DNA of 64,000 bases from Tumidithrix helvetica (lineage in GTDB: Bacteria > Cyanobacteriota > Cyanobacteriia > Pseudanabaenales > Pseudanabaenaceae), in contig NZ_CBDDRA010000028.1 in the NCBI RefSeq assembly GCF_965232925.1, forward strand, positions 5,699 to 69,698, read 5' to 3'. The notes below the pieces were generated by a model. That model searched no databases. It was not told the DNA's origin and saw only the letters and a program-made list of their open reading frames with translations. The position numbers and the translations under genes were made by a program. Shown here piece by piece: positions 44,147-53,468 of the stretch. Positions within the stretch are counted from its first letter, which is position 1, and every line of letters begins with the position of its first letter.

Positions 44147-44680
44147 TCACTGTCCTATAAGCTGCGTATCGGGCGCACAAGTAGGTTTACCATCTTTCAT
44201 AAATGGATCGGAAGGAGTAATCATTCCTGGGGCATTTGCCTCACAGAGAATCGCTAAAGTTGTTACATCTGTTGTTTTTGGAACGGGCACAACAAAAACT
44301 CCACCAACATAGCTATGTCGGTCTGCTCTTTTAGAAATACCGTAATTAAAGGCTGATTTTGGCGTAGCTACGCGAGTAGAGTAAATGTAGTTTGGTAAAT
44401 CCGTTTTAACCCCAATTCCTAGGACATCAACACTAGAACCAAATTTGTTGTTTTCTATAAAGTAGGCTTGTTGCCCCTTATTGATTGAACCAACGTAGGT
44501 AGAAGCTTCTTTTCCACAAGCACAACTGGTACTATTGAAAAGTGCAGGTAGAGCAAAGAACGCAGCAACCGTCCCAACAATAGGCGTAGTAATTAGCAAT
44601 TTAAGCCAGATGCTCCAGCCCTTTTGTTTGGGAAGAGTTGACTCCACTGTCTCTTTAGTTTGGGTCCGATCGCTTTCCAT
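44147..44680 (-). CDS. Type IV pilin-like G/H family protein, copy 2
   Basis: A 177-residue paralogue of the next gene: G-S-I-N-K-G-Q-Q-A-Y-F-I-E-N-N-K-F-G-S-S and C-E-A-N-A-P-G near the C-terminus. The N-terminal motif is G-W-S-I-W-L, again without Glu5, and a long hydrophobic helix follows. It is the first gene of the pilin-desaturase-rhodanese operon. A C-A-C-G stretch just after the helix is unusual. Confidence 0.85.
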   Translation of the reverse strand: MESDRTQTKETVESTLPKQKGWSIWLKLLITTPIVGTVAAFFALPALFNSTSCACGKEASTYVGSINKGQQAYFIENNKFGSSVDVLGIGVKTDLPNYIYSTRVATPKSAFNYGISKRADRHSYVGGVFVVPVPKTTDVTTLAILCEANAPGMITPSDPFMKDGKPTCAPDTQLIGQ

Positions 44681-44828
44681 GATGCTCTGCCTCTACTGAT
44701 TAAAGCTATTATTTCGCCAAAATTTGGTTTGTTTAGCGATCGCGATCGCACATATCTTTGTCAGCGATCGCATGTCCATCTCAGATCCATACCAATTTCT
44801 CTTGAATTTGCGATCGCGTCTGTCCAAA

Positions 44829-46802
44829 CTAATCCCCATAGGGATCGTCGTCGGGCTGATAGACAGGGGCAACTTTTAAGGGTTTATGACCGTTCTTGCG
44901 CGTAGGCACATTCTGCAAACCCGTTTTCAAAAAGCCGAGAATATCGCTGGGCTTTTGTTGTTCGATGCGATTCACTTGAGAGAGTACGACCTCCTTGTCG
45001 AGACCCGCGATCGCATCTTTAATCTTTGCAGGGGATAAACGCGAATCGATGCGACGCAAGCGATAGACCATGGCTTCCTCAAACGGCATATCGGGGACGG
45101 GTTGATAGATATTGCGTCCGTCCTGTCCGCGCATTACGGGTGGGCGCGGGAACTTGAGAAATACGGGCTGCGTAAAGTGAGGGTGGCGTACCATCAGTTC
45201 TCCTTTGGGTAGCGTGGCAAGTTTGGTTTTCACTGCAGAGGAGAGCGTGCTATAGCCGGGGGTAGCGAGTTCGTCCATATCCATGCGTCCGTAAAGCCCC
45301 GTACCGCAGTTACCGACGATACGTTTGTGGACTTGCGATCGGAACTGTTGGGCGGAAAATAGAACTTCACCCAAATAGCGACCGCGTTCTGAAATATCCA
45401 AGAGAGTTCGCTTTAAATAGGTGTCGCTACCATCCGAGGCAGCATATTTATTCAATTCATCCACAAAAATAATTACCCGTTCCACACCCAGACTGTTCTG
45501 TTCGAGCGATTCGCGAATCTTGCTGACAATGCGCGTGAAGACGAGATCTTGGGCAGTTGGCTCTAAATTCGCCACATCCACTACATAAATATTACTCTTG
45601 CGAAAATCACCCCAAGGCAGATCGTTGACAATATCGCCATTGCCAACCAAGCCTTTACAGCGATTGGTGATATTCATCAGACGGTTGCGTACCTTATAGA
45701 TCGTGGCAATGTGATGGCTGTGCCATTCTTTTTTATTTTCGCTTTCCATCTCCTCAATCACGCGACTAAACCACTCTTCCAGCTTTTGGAAGTTTGACAC
45801 CTTTACGCCTAGGGTATAGTTCATGTCGGGGTTGCGAATCACTTTCTCTTCGATCAAAGAGAGAACGGCATCGGCTTTGGCATCGACATCATCGCGATTT
45901 AACAAAACCTCTGTATATTCAAAAATCTCGGTTAAGCCCCACTGGAGTGGCGAGACGTTATGGAGTAGGGCGGGATGTGTTCGCAGCGTATTCAGATTAT
46001 AACCATCGGGCTTAAAGGGAGCATAGTAATGCACGTCATCAAAGGGCGTTGCAGGAATTTCCAGTTTTTCATAGACATCTAATTCCTCCTCTGTAAGCTG
46101 TCCGCCCTCCGCAGGGGGCAGATCGAGATAGAGCAAATCGGGTCCCTTAACATTAAAAAATACTGCTGCTACGCCACGATCGGGGTTATCGGGGCAATAG
46201 TGCGCGAAGATGCTTTTGAGCAGGAATTCCACAAGGGAAGTTTTGGTTGCCAATCCCGATACCCCCGTGATATTCAAATGGGCGGCTTCGGGGCCTAAGA
46301 GGAAATCGGCATCGAGATATACGGGCGAATTCATACCACCCTTAACATAGACACCGACTGGAATGCCGCGACCTTTGCCGACATACTCATCCATGCGTAG
46401 GGACATCAGCACGGCATCATCGTCAGCCAAATACACGGGCCCAATCGGAACGGGTTGCAAAGGCTCCTCAGGTTCCATGCGCAAGACGGCAGCTTTAAAG
46501 GCGCGAATTTCTGGGCGTTGGGTGGGGGCAATATCGGCTAACTCGGCACTGCGATCGGCGCCGATATAGTCATACAAGGCGGAAACCAAATCTGTGTAGC
46601 CATGGGCTTCGACCACAATGCCATAGATATCCCATTTTGTGGCGGTGGCTTTACCAAAGTTGCGTTTGGGTGGCTGGGCTACGGTAATTTTCACAATCGT
46701 GCCAATGCCCACGGGTGAGTTTAGCTCCGTCCAAAAATTGAAGGTGTCGGGAGTATTTGGGCTACTTTCTGTGGCAAAGACGCGACCAATTAGTTCAGCC
46801 AT
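44829..46802 (-). CDS. HerA-like ATPase (bacterial DUF87 type)
   Basis: A 657-residue protein with an N-terminal barrel-like region, a P-loop ATPase core and a C-terminal extension. The Walker A reads G-V-S-G-L-A-T-K-T-S, without the usual second glycine; the Walker B is V-I-I-F-V-D-E-L-N-K. These features are those of HerA/FtsK-like hexameric DNA translocases. The usual NurA nuclease partner is not visible nearby. Function in cyanobacteria is unknown; DNA repair or defence are possibilities. Confidence 0.8.
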   Translation of the reverse strand: MAELIGRVFATESSPNTPDTFNFWTELNSPVGIGTIVKITVAQPPKRNFGKATATKWDIYGIVVEAHGYTDLVSALYDYIGADRSAELADIAPTQRPEIRAFKAAVLRMEPEEPLQPVPIGPVYLADDDAVLMSLRMDEYVGKGRGIPVGVYVKGGMNSPVYLDADFLLGPEAAHLNITGVSGLATKTSLVEFLLKSIFAHYCPDNPDRGVAAVFFNVKGPDLLYLDLPPAEGGQLTEEELDVYEKLEIPATPFDDVHYYAPFKPDGYNLNTLRTHPALLHNVSPLQWGLTEIFEYTEVLLNRDDVDAKADAVLSLIEEKVIRNPDMNYTLGVKVSNFQKLEEWFSRVIEEMESENKKEWHSHHIATIYKVRNRLMNITNRCKGLVGNGDIVNDLPWGDFRKSNIYVVDVANLEPTAQDLVFTRIVSKIRESLEQNSLGVERVIIFVDELNKYAASDGSDTYLKRTLLDISERGRYLGEVLFSAQQFRSQVHKRIVGNCGTGLYGRMDMDELATPGYSTLSSAVKTKLATLPKGELMVRHPHFTQPVFLKFPRPPVMRGQDGRNIYQPVPDMPFEEAMVYRLRRIDSRLSPAKIKDAIAGLDKEVVLSQVNRIEQQKPSDILGFLKTGLQNVPTRKNGHKPLKVAPVYQPDDDPYGD

Positions 46803-46916
46803 GGGTTTTGGGGTATTTATGTTGGGGGGGAGGTAAGGCAGTCACTGAGGAATAGTCGGCTTAGGTGCTTGAGGAGGATAAAGCGATCGCTTCACCCTCC
46901 TCACAAGCAAGATTAG

Positions 46917-47159
46917 TTATTCTTCTTCGTCCCAAAAATCCTCTGTATATCCAAGTTTTGTGGCAGCAGAACGCTGAGAAGAACTTAGATCTTCCCAGTA
47001 TAGATCGTCAGATTCAGGAGGATCGGTCTCTTCCTCCCAACTGTCCTCATCCCAGCCAAGTATACCCCAGAGTTCTTGCTCTGCTTCGCTCATGTCTATC
47101 CAACTCATGTCATCCCATGTATCACCAGGATTCCCTTCTACTTCTCGAATGCCTGCCAT
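46917..47159 (-). CDS. Small acidic tryptophan-repeat protein
   Basis: An 80-residue protein with a strong negative charge and eight or so tryptophans. It contains two copies of one motif, W-I-D-M-S-E-A-E-Q-E-L-W-G-I-L-G-W-D-E-D plus S-W, and W-E-D-L-S-S-S-Q-R-S-A-A-T-K-L-G-Y-T-E-D plus F-W. The repeat is about 25-31 residues long. I cannot name the family. The frame has no typical Shine-Dalgarno sequence but shows a clear internal repeat, so coding is likely. Confidence 0.7.
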   Translation of the reverse strand: MAGIREVEGNPGDTWDDMSWIDMSEAEQELWGILGWDEDSWEEETDPPESDDLYWEDLSSSQRSAATKLGYTEDFWDEEE

Positions 47160-47409
47160 GTTGTACCTCTTGAGTATTTTTCAAGAATTATGTTAGCTTA
47201 CAACAAATGCTTGTGCAATTCGTTGCTCTTCAGACAGCCACGCTACGACTTGAAAGCTTGAGGTGGGTCTGGCGATCGCCCCTCCTGCCATATAAAAGCT
47301 CTGCGGTCGCGAATTAATCGCAGATCGAACGAGGAACTTTTAGAGATTCACTCAGTCTTTAGACGGATTGCGACTATTATAAAAACACTAGGTGTTCGCG
47401 TTAGTAATT

Positions 47410-47775
47410 ATGTCAATCCAACCTATTCGATCTATGTATAAAAAGAGTAAGTATAAAAAGAGTAAGCGATCGCTTGCACTCTCCATCGCCACAGGTTTGC
47501 TCTTATTCCTACCAACTCAGGCAGTCAAAAGCGCCGAACAGAAAACCAAAAATCCCTATCCAAATGAAGTGGTCAATACATTTATGAAGGGATGTCAGAT
47601 TACAAATGACAAGAGCTTTTGTAGTTGCTCCCTAGACAAATTGCAAGAAACCTATACCTTTGACAATTTTAAAAAGGTTGATGCAGAGGTGAGAGAAACC
47701 AAGAAATTGCCCAATGAAGTCCTAGAAATTTTCACATCTTGCCAAGCTAAACAAACCAATAGCACAGGTAACTGA
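47410..47775 (+). CDS. Secreted cysteine-containing small protein
   Basis: About 121 residues from ATG 47410 (a longer frame starts at 47392). A basic N-terminus and a hydrophobic helix ending V-K-S-A form a signal peptide. The mature part has four cysteines in the pattern C-Q-I-x ... C-S-C-S ... C-Q, with helical segments, suggesting disulfides. Related small exported proteins occur in other cyanobacteria; the role is unknown. Confidence 0.7.
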   Translation: MSIQPIRSMYKKSKYKKSKRSLALSIATGLLLFLPTQAVKSAEQKTKNPYPNEVVNTFMKGCQITNDKSFCSCSLDKLQETYTFDNFKKVDAEVRETKKLPNEVLEIFTSCQAKQTNSTGN

Positions 47776-47804
47776 TGCAGATCGTAGAGGCAGAGAATTA
47801 AATC

Positions 47805-49088
47805 GTGCAATCGCTTCATGTTGTCGTCATTGGTGGGGGTGCAGCGGGATTCTTTGGAGCAATTCAGGCGGCTAGTGCTGCCAAGCAAAGTTTTTCTCCG
47901 ATCCAAGTCACCCTTTTAGAAGCAGCTCACCAGCCCCTTGCGAAAGTGCGTATTTCAGGTGGTGGTCGGTGTAATGTTACCCATGCTTGCTTTGAGCCTG
48001 CCACCTTAATTCAAAACTATCCCAGAGGTGGGAAAGCCCTGCTCGGTGCGTTTAACCGCTTTCAACCCCGCGATCTCGTGGCGTGGTTCGCCGCTCAAGG
48101 TGTGGAATTAAAAACCGAAGCAGATGGGCGCATGTTTCCGATTACCGATGACTCCAGCACGATTGTGGAATGTCTGACTTGGTCGGCTAAAAAAGCAGGG
48201 GTGATTCTCGATATCGGGAAGCCTGTAATGGAGGTCAATTCGTTCTTAACCGAAGAAGGAAAGCAGCAGTTTGAAGTCATTCTCAAATCGGGTAGGCAAA
48301 TTGAATGCGATCGCATCCTACTAGCAACGGGTAGCAACCCCAATGGACATCAAATTGCTCGGGCTCTAGGACATACGATTGAGCCTCCTGTACCTTCGCT
48401 ATTCACGTTTAACATCAACGATCCGCAGCTACAGGAACTGGCTGGGGTAAGCGTGGAATCCGCAAAATTACAACTAGTTTCTAAAGATACGGAATCAAAA
48501 GCTGGAAAGAAAGCGAAAAATCAATTAGAGCAAACAGGCGCATTGCTCGTCACCCATTGGGGTTTGAGTGGGCCTGCGGTACTGAAACTCTCAGCTTGGG
48601 CAGCAAGAACGCTGCATGAATGCGGCTATCAAACTAACTTGCGCGTAAATTGGCTACCACAATTCCATTCCGATCTGGTGCGACAAACGCTATTAGACGC
48701 GAAACAAGAATTTCCCAAGCGATCGCTGGGCAGTCACTGCCCTTTTGCTTTACCCCGTCGCCTCTGGCAGTATTTGTTAGCCCGTACTGAGATCGAATTA
48801 GAAAAACGCTGGTCGGAACTTCCCAATAAGTCAATCGAGCGGTTGGCGATCGCCCTCACGGCAAGTACCTATACGATCGCAGGTAAAGGCGTTTTCAAAG
48901 AAGAATTTGTCACCTGTGGCGGGGTGAACCTCAAGGAAGTGGACTTCAAAACGATGGAAAGTCGCCTTTGCCCCGGTTTATATTTTGCTGGCGAAGTCCT
49001 TGACATTGATGGGGTGACGGGTGGGTTTAACTTTCAAAGCGCTTGGACGACTTCATGGTTGGCGGGACAAGCGATCGGGGGTAGTTGA
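47805..49088 (+). CDS. HI0933/YhiN-type NAD(P)/FAD-dependent oxidoreductase
   Basis: A 427-residue flavoprotein. The Rossmann motif V-V-I-G-G-G-A-A-G is at 7-15, followed by R-I-S-G-G-G-R-C-N-V-T, L-A-T-G-S-N-P-N-G and the C-terminal F-A-G-E-V-L-D-I-D-G-V-T-G-G-F-N, all typical of the HI0933 family. The reaction is not known for most members. It starts with GTG. Confidence 0.9.
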   Translation: MQSLHVVVIGGGAAGFFGAIQAASAAKQSFSPIQVTLLEAAHQPLAKVRISGGGRCNVTHACFEPATLIQNYPRGGKALLGAFNRFQPRDLVAWFAAQGVELKTEADGRMFPITDDSSTIVECLTWSAKKAGVILDIGKPVMEVNSFLTEEGKQQFEVILKSGRQIECDRILLATGSNPNGHQIARALGHTIEPPVPSLFTFNINDPQLQELAGVSVESAKLQLVSKDTESKAGKKAKNQLEQTGALLVTHWGLSGPAVLKLSAWAARTLHECGYQTNLRVNWLPQFHSDLVRQTLLDAKQEFPKRSLGSHCPFALPRRLWQYLLARTEIELEKRWSELPNKSIERLAIALTASTYTIAGKGVFKEEFVTCGGVNLKEVDFKTMESRLCPGLYFAGEVLDIDGVTGGFNFQSAWTTSWLAGQAIGGS

Positions 49089-49261
49089 TATTTTATCCGA
49101 AGCAATGCAGATCTCGGCAGAAATCACACGATGGTTGTGCGGCAAGTCATTATACGGTTGTGTTATAAATCAACGATTAACGCAATGGATGTAGGGAAGA
49201 TTGATTAGTGTTAGATGTTTTTGCATCACTTAATTTTTCCTTTACAGAGGAGTATCACCCA

Positions 49262-50821
49262 ATGACCGAAAAGCCTAGCCTTGACGAATTTAAGATCGAT
49301 CCATACATTTCGCCAGTAGAAGCCCGACAATTAGTCCAAAAAATCTTAGAAGGGAAACCAGGTTTATTCCCAGTCACGGGACAGGCTGGTACGGGCAAAA
49401 CAACAACTTTATTTATGATTGCCTATCATGCTTGGCAACAAGGGTTTCCGATTACAGTGTTCACCGAGGATCGGGATCTGTTCGATTTACTGCATTTTTC
49501 TTTGCCTCAAAGTTGGGTGACGCATTGCGTAGAGGCATCCGAACAGGCATGGCTAGATGTCACGCATCAAGCGATCGCCAATCCTTCTATGGCTATTGTC
49601 ATCGATTTGCTCAACGGTAATAATGATGAAGCCGCACTAATAGCGGCAAAAGCTGGGCATTGGGTTTTTACCTGTATCGATACCCCTTTTGTTGGAATAG
49701 ATGTGCTCTATAACCTACGAGGTTGGGGATTAACTAGCCGAGACATGTTAGAGAATGTTTCGGGTGTGGTTTCACAAATGCTGCTGCCTCGCTTATGTGG
49801 TGATTGCGGTCAATTAGTACCAGCGAGTTTAGAAGAGACAAGGCTGGTTTATCCAGAAAGTCATAAAACCAGAGAACTATGGCGAGAGGTTGGCTGTCCG
49901 ATCTGTGAGAATCGAGGAACGGGAGGAAGTTGGCGTTACGGACGTTGTGCATCTTTTGATGTATTGCTGATTGACAATGAGGTGCGACCACGATTAGCAG
50001 ATTATTTGGATCGCAATATTCTAAGTTATCTCCCTGCTGACAAACATTTTACGATGAAAGATGGTTCAAAAGATTTAGTTAAAAATGGACGGGTAGGTAT
50101 CCAAACCTACCAACGCGAAGTTTTACAAAATCCACTATTGCGAACGCAACACTTTTGGGAGCAAGAAAGCCTTCGTGCCAAGCAATTTCAAGAGATGTTT
50201 GGTCGTTTTGTCACCCAACAGCTTGTAGAAAGACTCATGTCTCAGCAAGACTTTGAGCAGATCGTTGAAGGCGAAAGACGATATGTCACCTGTTTCTTTT
50301 GCGATTTTCGAGGTTTTACTACCCGTTCGGAACAAAGTTCCCCATCAGAAATCTTTCAAATGCTCAATCGATATTTCCGAGAGATTATCGATACGGTGTT
50401 TCAATACGAAGGGACGATTGACAAGTTTATTGGAGATTCCGTCATGGTTGTTTTCGGTGCTCCCATCGAGCAGACCGATCGCGAACTTCGAGCCGTGCAA
50501 TGTGCAATTGCCATCCAGCAAAAAGTTGCTGAAATCAATCAGCTTGAGGGTATTGAGCCAATTCATATTGGGATTGGGATTAACTCAGGTGAAGTCATTG
50601 CAGGCTGTTTGGGTAGCGATCGCCGCATGGACTATACTGTTTTAGGGGATGTGGTCAACACGGCAGCACGTTTGGAAAGTCAAGCTCAGCCTAATCAAAT
50701 TTTGATCGGAGCAGAAACTTATGCTGCTGTAAAGGATAAAGTGGAATGTCGTGGGATCGGCGCTTTAAAACTCAAGGGAAAAAGCGAGTCGTTGGAAGTT
50801 TTTGAGGTTGTCTACAGGTAA
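49262..50821 (+). CDS. Fusion of degenerate PilB/GspE-type ATPase and class III adenylate cyclase
   Basis: A 519-residue protein from ATG 49262, with GAGGAG 9 bases upstream (an earlier start at 49208 lacks such a site). Residues about 5-240 resemble the secretion ATPase core: Walker A G-Q-A-G-T-G-K-T-T (40-48), a His-box-like A-G-H-W-V-F-T-C, and the zinc CxxC pairs C179/C182 and C212/C215. The acidic Walker B glutamate of GspE/PilB is replaced (I-D-L-L-N-G-N-N-D-E). Residues about 337-519 form a complete class III cyclase: C-D-F-R-G-F-T (metal Asp), I-D-K-F-I-G-D-S (adenine Lys, metal Asp), M-D-Y-T-V-L-G-D-V-V-N-T-A-A-R-L (Asp, Asn, Arg). I infer an active adenylate cyclase controlled by an ATP-binding sensor. 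Confidence 0.88.
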   Translation: MTEKPSLDEFKIDPYISPVEARQLVQKILEGKPGLFPVTGQAGTGKTTTLFMIAYHAWQQGFPITVFTEDRDLFDLLHFSLPQSWVTHCVEASEQAWLDVTHQAIANPSMAIVIDLLNGNNDEAALIAAKAGHWVFTCIDTPFVGIDVLYNLRGWGLTSRDMLENVSGVVSQMLLPRLCGDCGQLVPASLEETRLVYPESHKTRELWREVGCPICENRGTGGSWRYGRCASFDVLLIDNEVRPRLADYLDRNILSYLPADKHFTMKDGSKDLVKNGRVGIQTYQREVLQNPLLRTQHFWEQESLRAKQFQEMFGRFVTQQLVERLMSQQDFEQIVEGERRYVTCFFCDFRGFTTRSEQSSPSEIFQMLNRYFREIIDTVFQYEGTIDKFIGDSVMVVFGAPIEQTDRELRAVQCAIAIQQKVAEINQLEGIEPIHIGIGINSGEVIAGCLGSDRRMDYTVLGDVVNTAARLESQAQPNQILIGAETYAAVKDKVECRGIGALKLKGKSESLEVFEVVYR

Positions 50822-50940
50822 AAACTTTATCGATCCGTGAGATGAATCTAGGCGATCGAACCAAATTACTTTAGACTCTAGGGAAATGCCTGAGATTGGG
50901 GCTGCTGTACCGTAGATTTTGATAGTATATGGGTAATCCC

Positions 50941-51027
50941 ATGTCCAAAAAACCTAAGCTAAGCGCAGATCTCAAACCCACATCTGTTGCAAATTTACTT
51001 GAAATTGGTATAAGAAAAAGGAGTTGA
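50941..51027 (+). CDS. Possible small ORF, 28 aa
   Basis: A short frame starting ATG and ending TGA, M-S-K-K-P-K-L-S-A-D-L-K-P and so on, ends 6 bases before the DUF29 start and covers that gene's ribosome site. It is basic and short. Translational coupling or a leader-peptide role are possible, but the frame could be chance. Confidence 0.25.
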   Translation: MSKKPKLSADLKPTSVANLLEIGIRKRS

Positions 51028-51033
51028 AAGCAA

Positions 51034-51498
51034 ATGACTCAATCAATTTCGCCACCTGTCACTGGTTATGAAAGCGATCTCAATTTGTGGATTGAGGAAA
51101 CAGTCTTGCGACTAAAAGCTAGGGACTTTGAAGGATTAGATATAGACAATTTAATTGAGGAGTTAGAGGGCTTGGCAGGGAGAGATAGACGTGAATTGAG
51201 GACTAGACTAACTACATTGCTCGAACATATCCTAAAACGGTGCTATGTCAACAGCGAGTATGATTACGCTGGGTGGCAAGCAACAATTGTCAGGACTCGC
51301 ATTGAGATTGAAGGGATCTTAGAACAATCCCCAAGCCTTAAAAATTATGCGAATAGCCCAGAGTTATTCCAAAAGGCTTTTAAGGATGCTTTACGCCTTG
51401 TTAGAGCGGAGCTAGGTTATAAGTCCGTCCAATTTCCTGATGCATGGCAGTTTAGTCAAGATATCGATGCGATTTTGAATGTGGATTTTTGGGAATGA
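51034..51498 (+). CDS. DUF29 family protein
   Basis: A 154-residue protein of the DUF29 family: Y-E-x-D-L-x-x-W, followed by R-x-x-x-F-E-G-L-D-I-D-N-L-I-E-E-L-E, R-R-E-L, and L-L-E-H-I-L-K-R-C-Y. DUF29 genes occur in many copies in cyanobacterial genomes. Function is unknown. AAGGAG precedes the ATG. Confidence 0.9.
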   Translation: MTQSISPPVTGYESDLNLWIEETVLRLKARDFEGLDIDNLIEELEGLAGRDRRELRTRLTTLLEHILKRCYVNSEYDYAGWQATIVRTRIEIEGILEQSPSLKNYANSPELFQKAFKDALRLVRAELGYKSVQFPDAWQFSQDIDAILNVDFWE

Positions 51499-51641
51499 CG
51501 ATCGACAAAAAGAATCATCAGTTACTATGGATAACCCATATACTCTAAAAGCTCGTTTTACTCCAAAAGCTCGTTTTATAAGTGCTCGAGGATTTGGTGT
51601 GTTAATTTTCAGAAATCGCCTTGTTTTTTAATCTAGAACCT

Positions 51642-52013
51642 ATGTCAGATATCCCTGCTTTAAATAAAGATACGATTTGGGCAATCCTTCACGAAGAGAT
51701 CGATGATGCTGGTGTGAATAGATTGTTGTGGTACTACCTCGGCTATCGCTACGATGAGACTCAGCAAAAATGGGATAACAGTCTGGTAGATCAGGCTTGG
51801 CAAGAGAATTATCCCGAACCACCCGATTTTATTGAAAATCGTCCTCCTACTGTGCAACTGACGCGATCGATTCCCGCTGAGAATAAGCAGCTTTTAAAAG
51901 AGAACCTAGGCTTTAAAGGGTACAAGCTTGGCGAATTTGGTCCCAGACAAACCCGTCGTGCCACTGCTGCGAGTTGGCTATTGAGCTACATGCAACAACA
52001 GGGACAACTATAG
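51642..52013 (+). CDS. DUF1823 family protein
   Basis: A 123-residue protein from ATG 51642. It has the DUF1823 blocks D-x-x-V-N-R-L-L-W-Y-Y-L-G-Y-R-Y, Q-A-W-Q-E-N-Y-P-E-P-P-D-F-I and F-K-G-Y-K-L-G-E-F-G-P-R. The family is restricted mainly to cyanobacteria and plants; the role is unknown. Confidence 0.9.
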   Translation: MSDIPALNKDTIWAILHEEIDDAGVNRLLWYYLGYRYDETQQKWDNSLVDQAWQENYPEPPDFIENRPPTVQLTRSIPAENKQLLKENLGFKGYKLGEFGPRQTRRATAASWLLSYMQQQGQL

Positions 52014-52146
52014 CGATTGGAGCTAGTTAGGCGCAAGAAAACTTAAAATATAGGTGTCGAGATCCCCGACTTTCGATCTACAGTTAAAGACTAACTTTGT
52101 CGATCGCCAAAAAAGTCAGGGATCTATTCATTTACGCCACTAAATT

Positions 52147-53466
52147 ATGATTACTGAAGTCCAAATTGAGAACTACAAATCAATCCAGAAACTAAAGCTG
52201 GGTTTGGGAAGGGTAACTGTATTTATTGGTGAGAATGGATGTGGCAAAAGTAATATTTTGGAAGCGATCGCCTTAGCCTCTGCCGCCGCTAACAACAAAT
52301 TAGATAACGAGTTTTTGGTTTCTAGGGGCATTAGAGTTACGGAACCTGAATTTATGCGATCGGCTTTTGATGAAGAAAATCTTAAAAAGGAGATCAGAAT
52401 TAGTTTAAAGAGAACTGATAAAACTGTATTTAATTGTGTTATACAGCACGACAATGGAACTTATTCTAATTGGAATAAAGTTGTTGAAATAAATAAACAT
52501 GAGGAATTAGTAAATGTGCTTGAGAAAGCAGAAAATAACTTAACAAGCGAACAGTTATTGCCTGTATTGACGAAATCTATTCAAGATGCCATTGATAAAA
52601 TTCAAGATAAAATTCAAGATAAAATTCAAGATAATATCTCACATAATCTAAGAGAATTCAAAGAAGAAAATCCACACGCTGAAGAGGATGAAATTTCTAG
52701 CTATATTAAAGAGGCTTCGATAGAAACTGTAAATAATCATATACAGCCGATTATACAAGAATATATACAAGAAGCTTTTATGTTTAAGCAAAGCAGTTTT
52801 GGGTTAAAAAACTTTATAATCTATTCGCCTGAAAATTCTTCGTTACGTGTTTTTGAGAAAGAAGGACAAATTCAACCATTGGGAATTAAGGGAGAAGGCT
52901 TATTTAAACTTCTCAAGGTTTTAAGTTTAGATAAAGAATCCGATAAAATTGGAGAGATCAAGGAAAAACTTAAGCTGATAGATTGGTTCCAAGATTTTGA
53001 AATACCTCAAGGTTCTTTTGACTCAGAAAGAAGCATTCAAATTAAAGATAGGTATTTAGATGAAAACCTGCCTTACTTCGATCAAAAGAGTTCTAACGAA
53101 GGCTTTTTGTTTTTGATGTTTTACTTCGCTTTGTTTGTCAGCAGTGACACACCTAAGTTTTTTGCGATTGATAATATTGATGCTTCCCTTAATCCTAAAT
53201 TGTGCAGTCGATTAGTTAAAGAGTTAGTCGAACTTGCAAAAAAATATGATAAGCAAGTTATCTTAACTACTCACAATCCCGCCATTTTGGACGGCTTAAA
53301 TTTAGATAATGACGAGCAAAGGCTTTTAGCGATTTATCGCAATAAAGACGGACATACCAAAGCCAAACGCATTCTCAAACCTGAGCCATTGGAAGGACAA
53401 CAACCCGTGAAATTGTCCGAAGCATTTATGAGGGGCTATATCGGCGGACTTCCTAAAGGTTTTTAG
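52147..53466 (+). CDS. AAA15/AAA21-type ATPase of a two-gene module
   Basis: A 439-residue SMC/OLD-like ATPase. Walker A is G-E-N-G-C-G-K-S at 28-35, after the typical N-Y-K-S-I-Q-K-L. The Walker B block is F-A-I-D342-N343-I-D345-A-S-L-N-P, where the usual catalytic Glu after Asp is Asn; the H-loop is T-T-H376-N-P. An insertion of coiled-coil type (about 110-210) contains three exact tandem copies of a 12-base unit at 52594-52629, encoding D-K-I-Q repeats. The gene ends two bases before the TOPRIM-like gene. Confidence 0.85.
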   Translation: MITEVQIENYKSIQKLKLGLGRVTVFIGENGCGKSNILEAIALASAAANNKLDNEFLVSRGIRVTEPEFMRSAFDEENLKKEIRISLKRTDKTVFNCVIQHDNGTYSNWNKVVEINKHEELVNVLEKAENNLTSEQLLPVLTKSIQDAIDKIQDKIQDKIQDNISHNLREFKEENPHAEEDEISSYIKEASIETVNNHIQPIIQEYIQEAFMFKQSSFGLKNFIIYSPENSSLRVFEKEGQIQPLGIKGEGLFKLLKVLSLDKESDKIGEIKEKLKLIDWFQDFEIPQGSFDSERSIQIKDRYLDENLPYFDQKSSNEGFLFLMFYFALFVSSDTPKFFAIDNIDASLNPKLCSRLVKELVELAKKYDKQVILTTHNPAILDGLNLDNDEQRLLAIYRNKDGHTKAKRILKPEPLEGQQPVKLSEAFMRGYIGGLPKGF

Positions 53467-53468
53467 TT

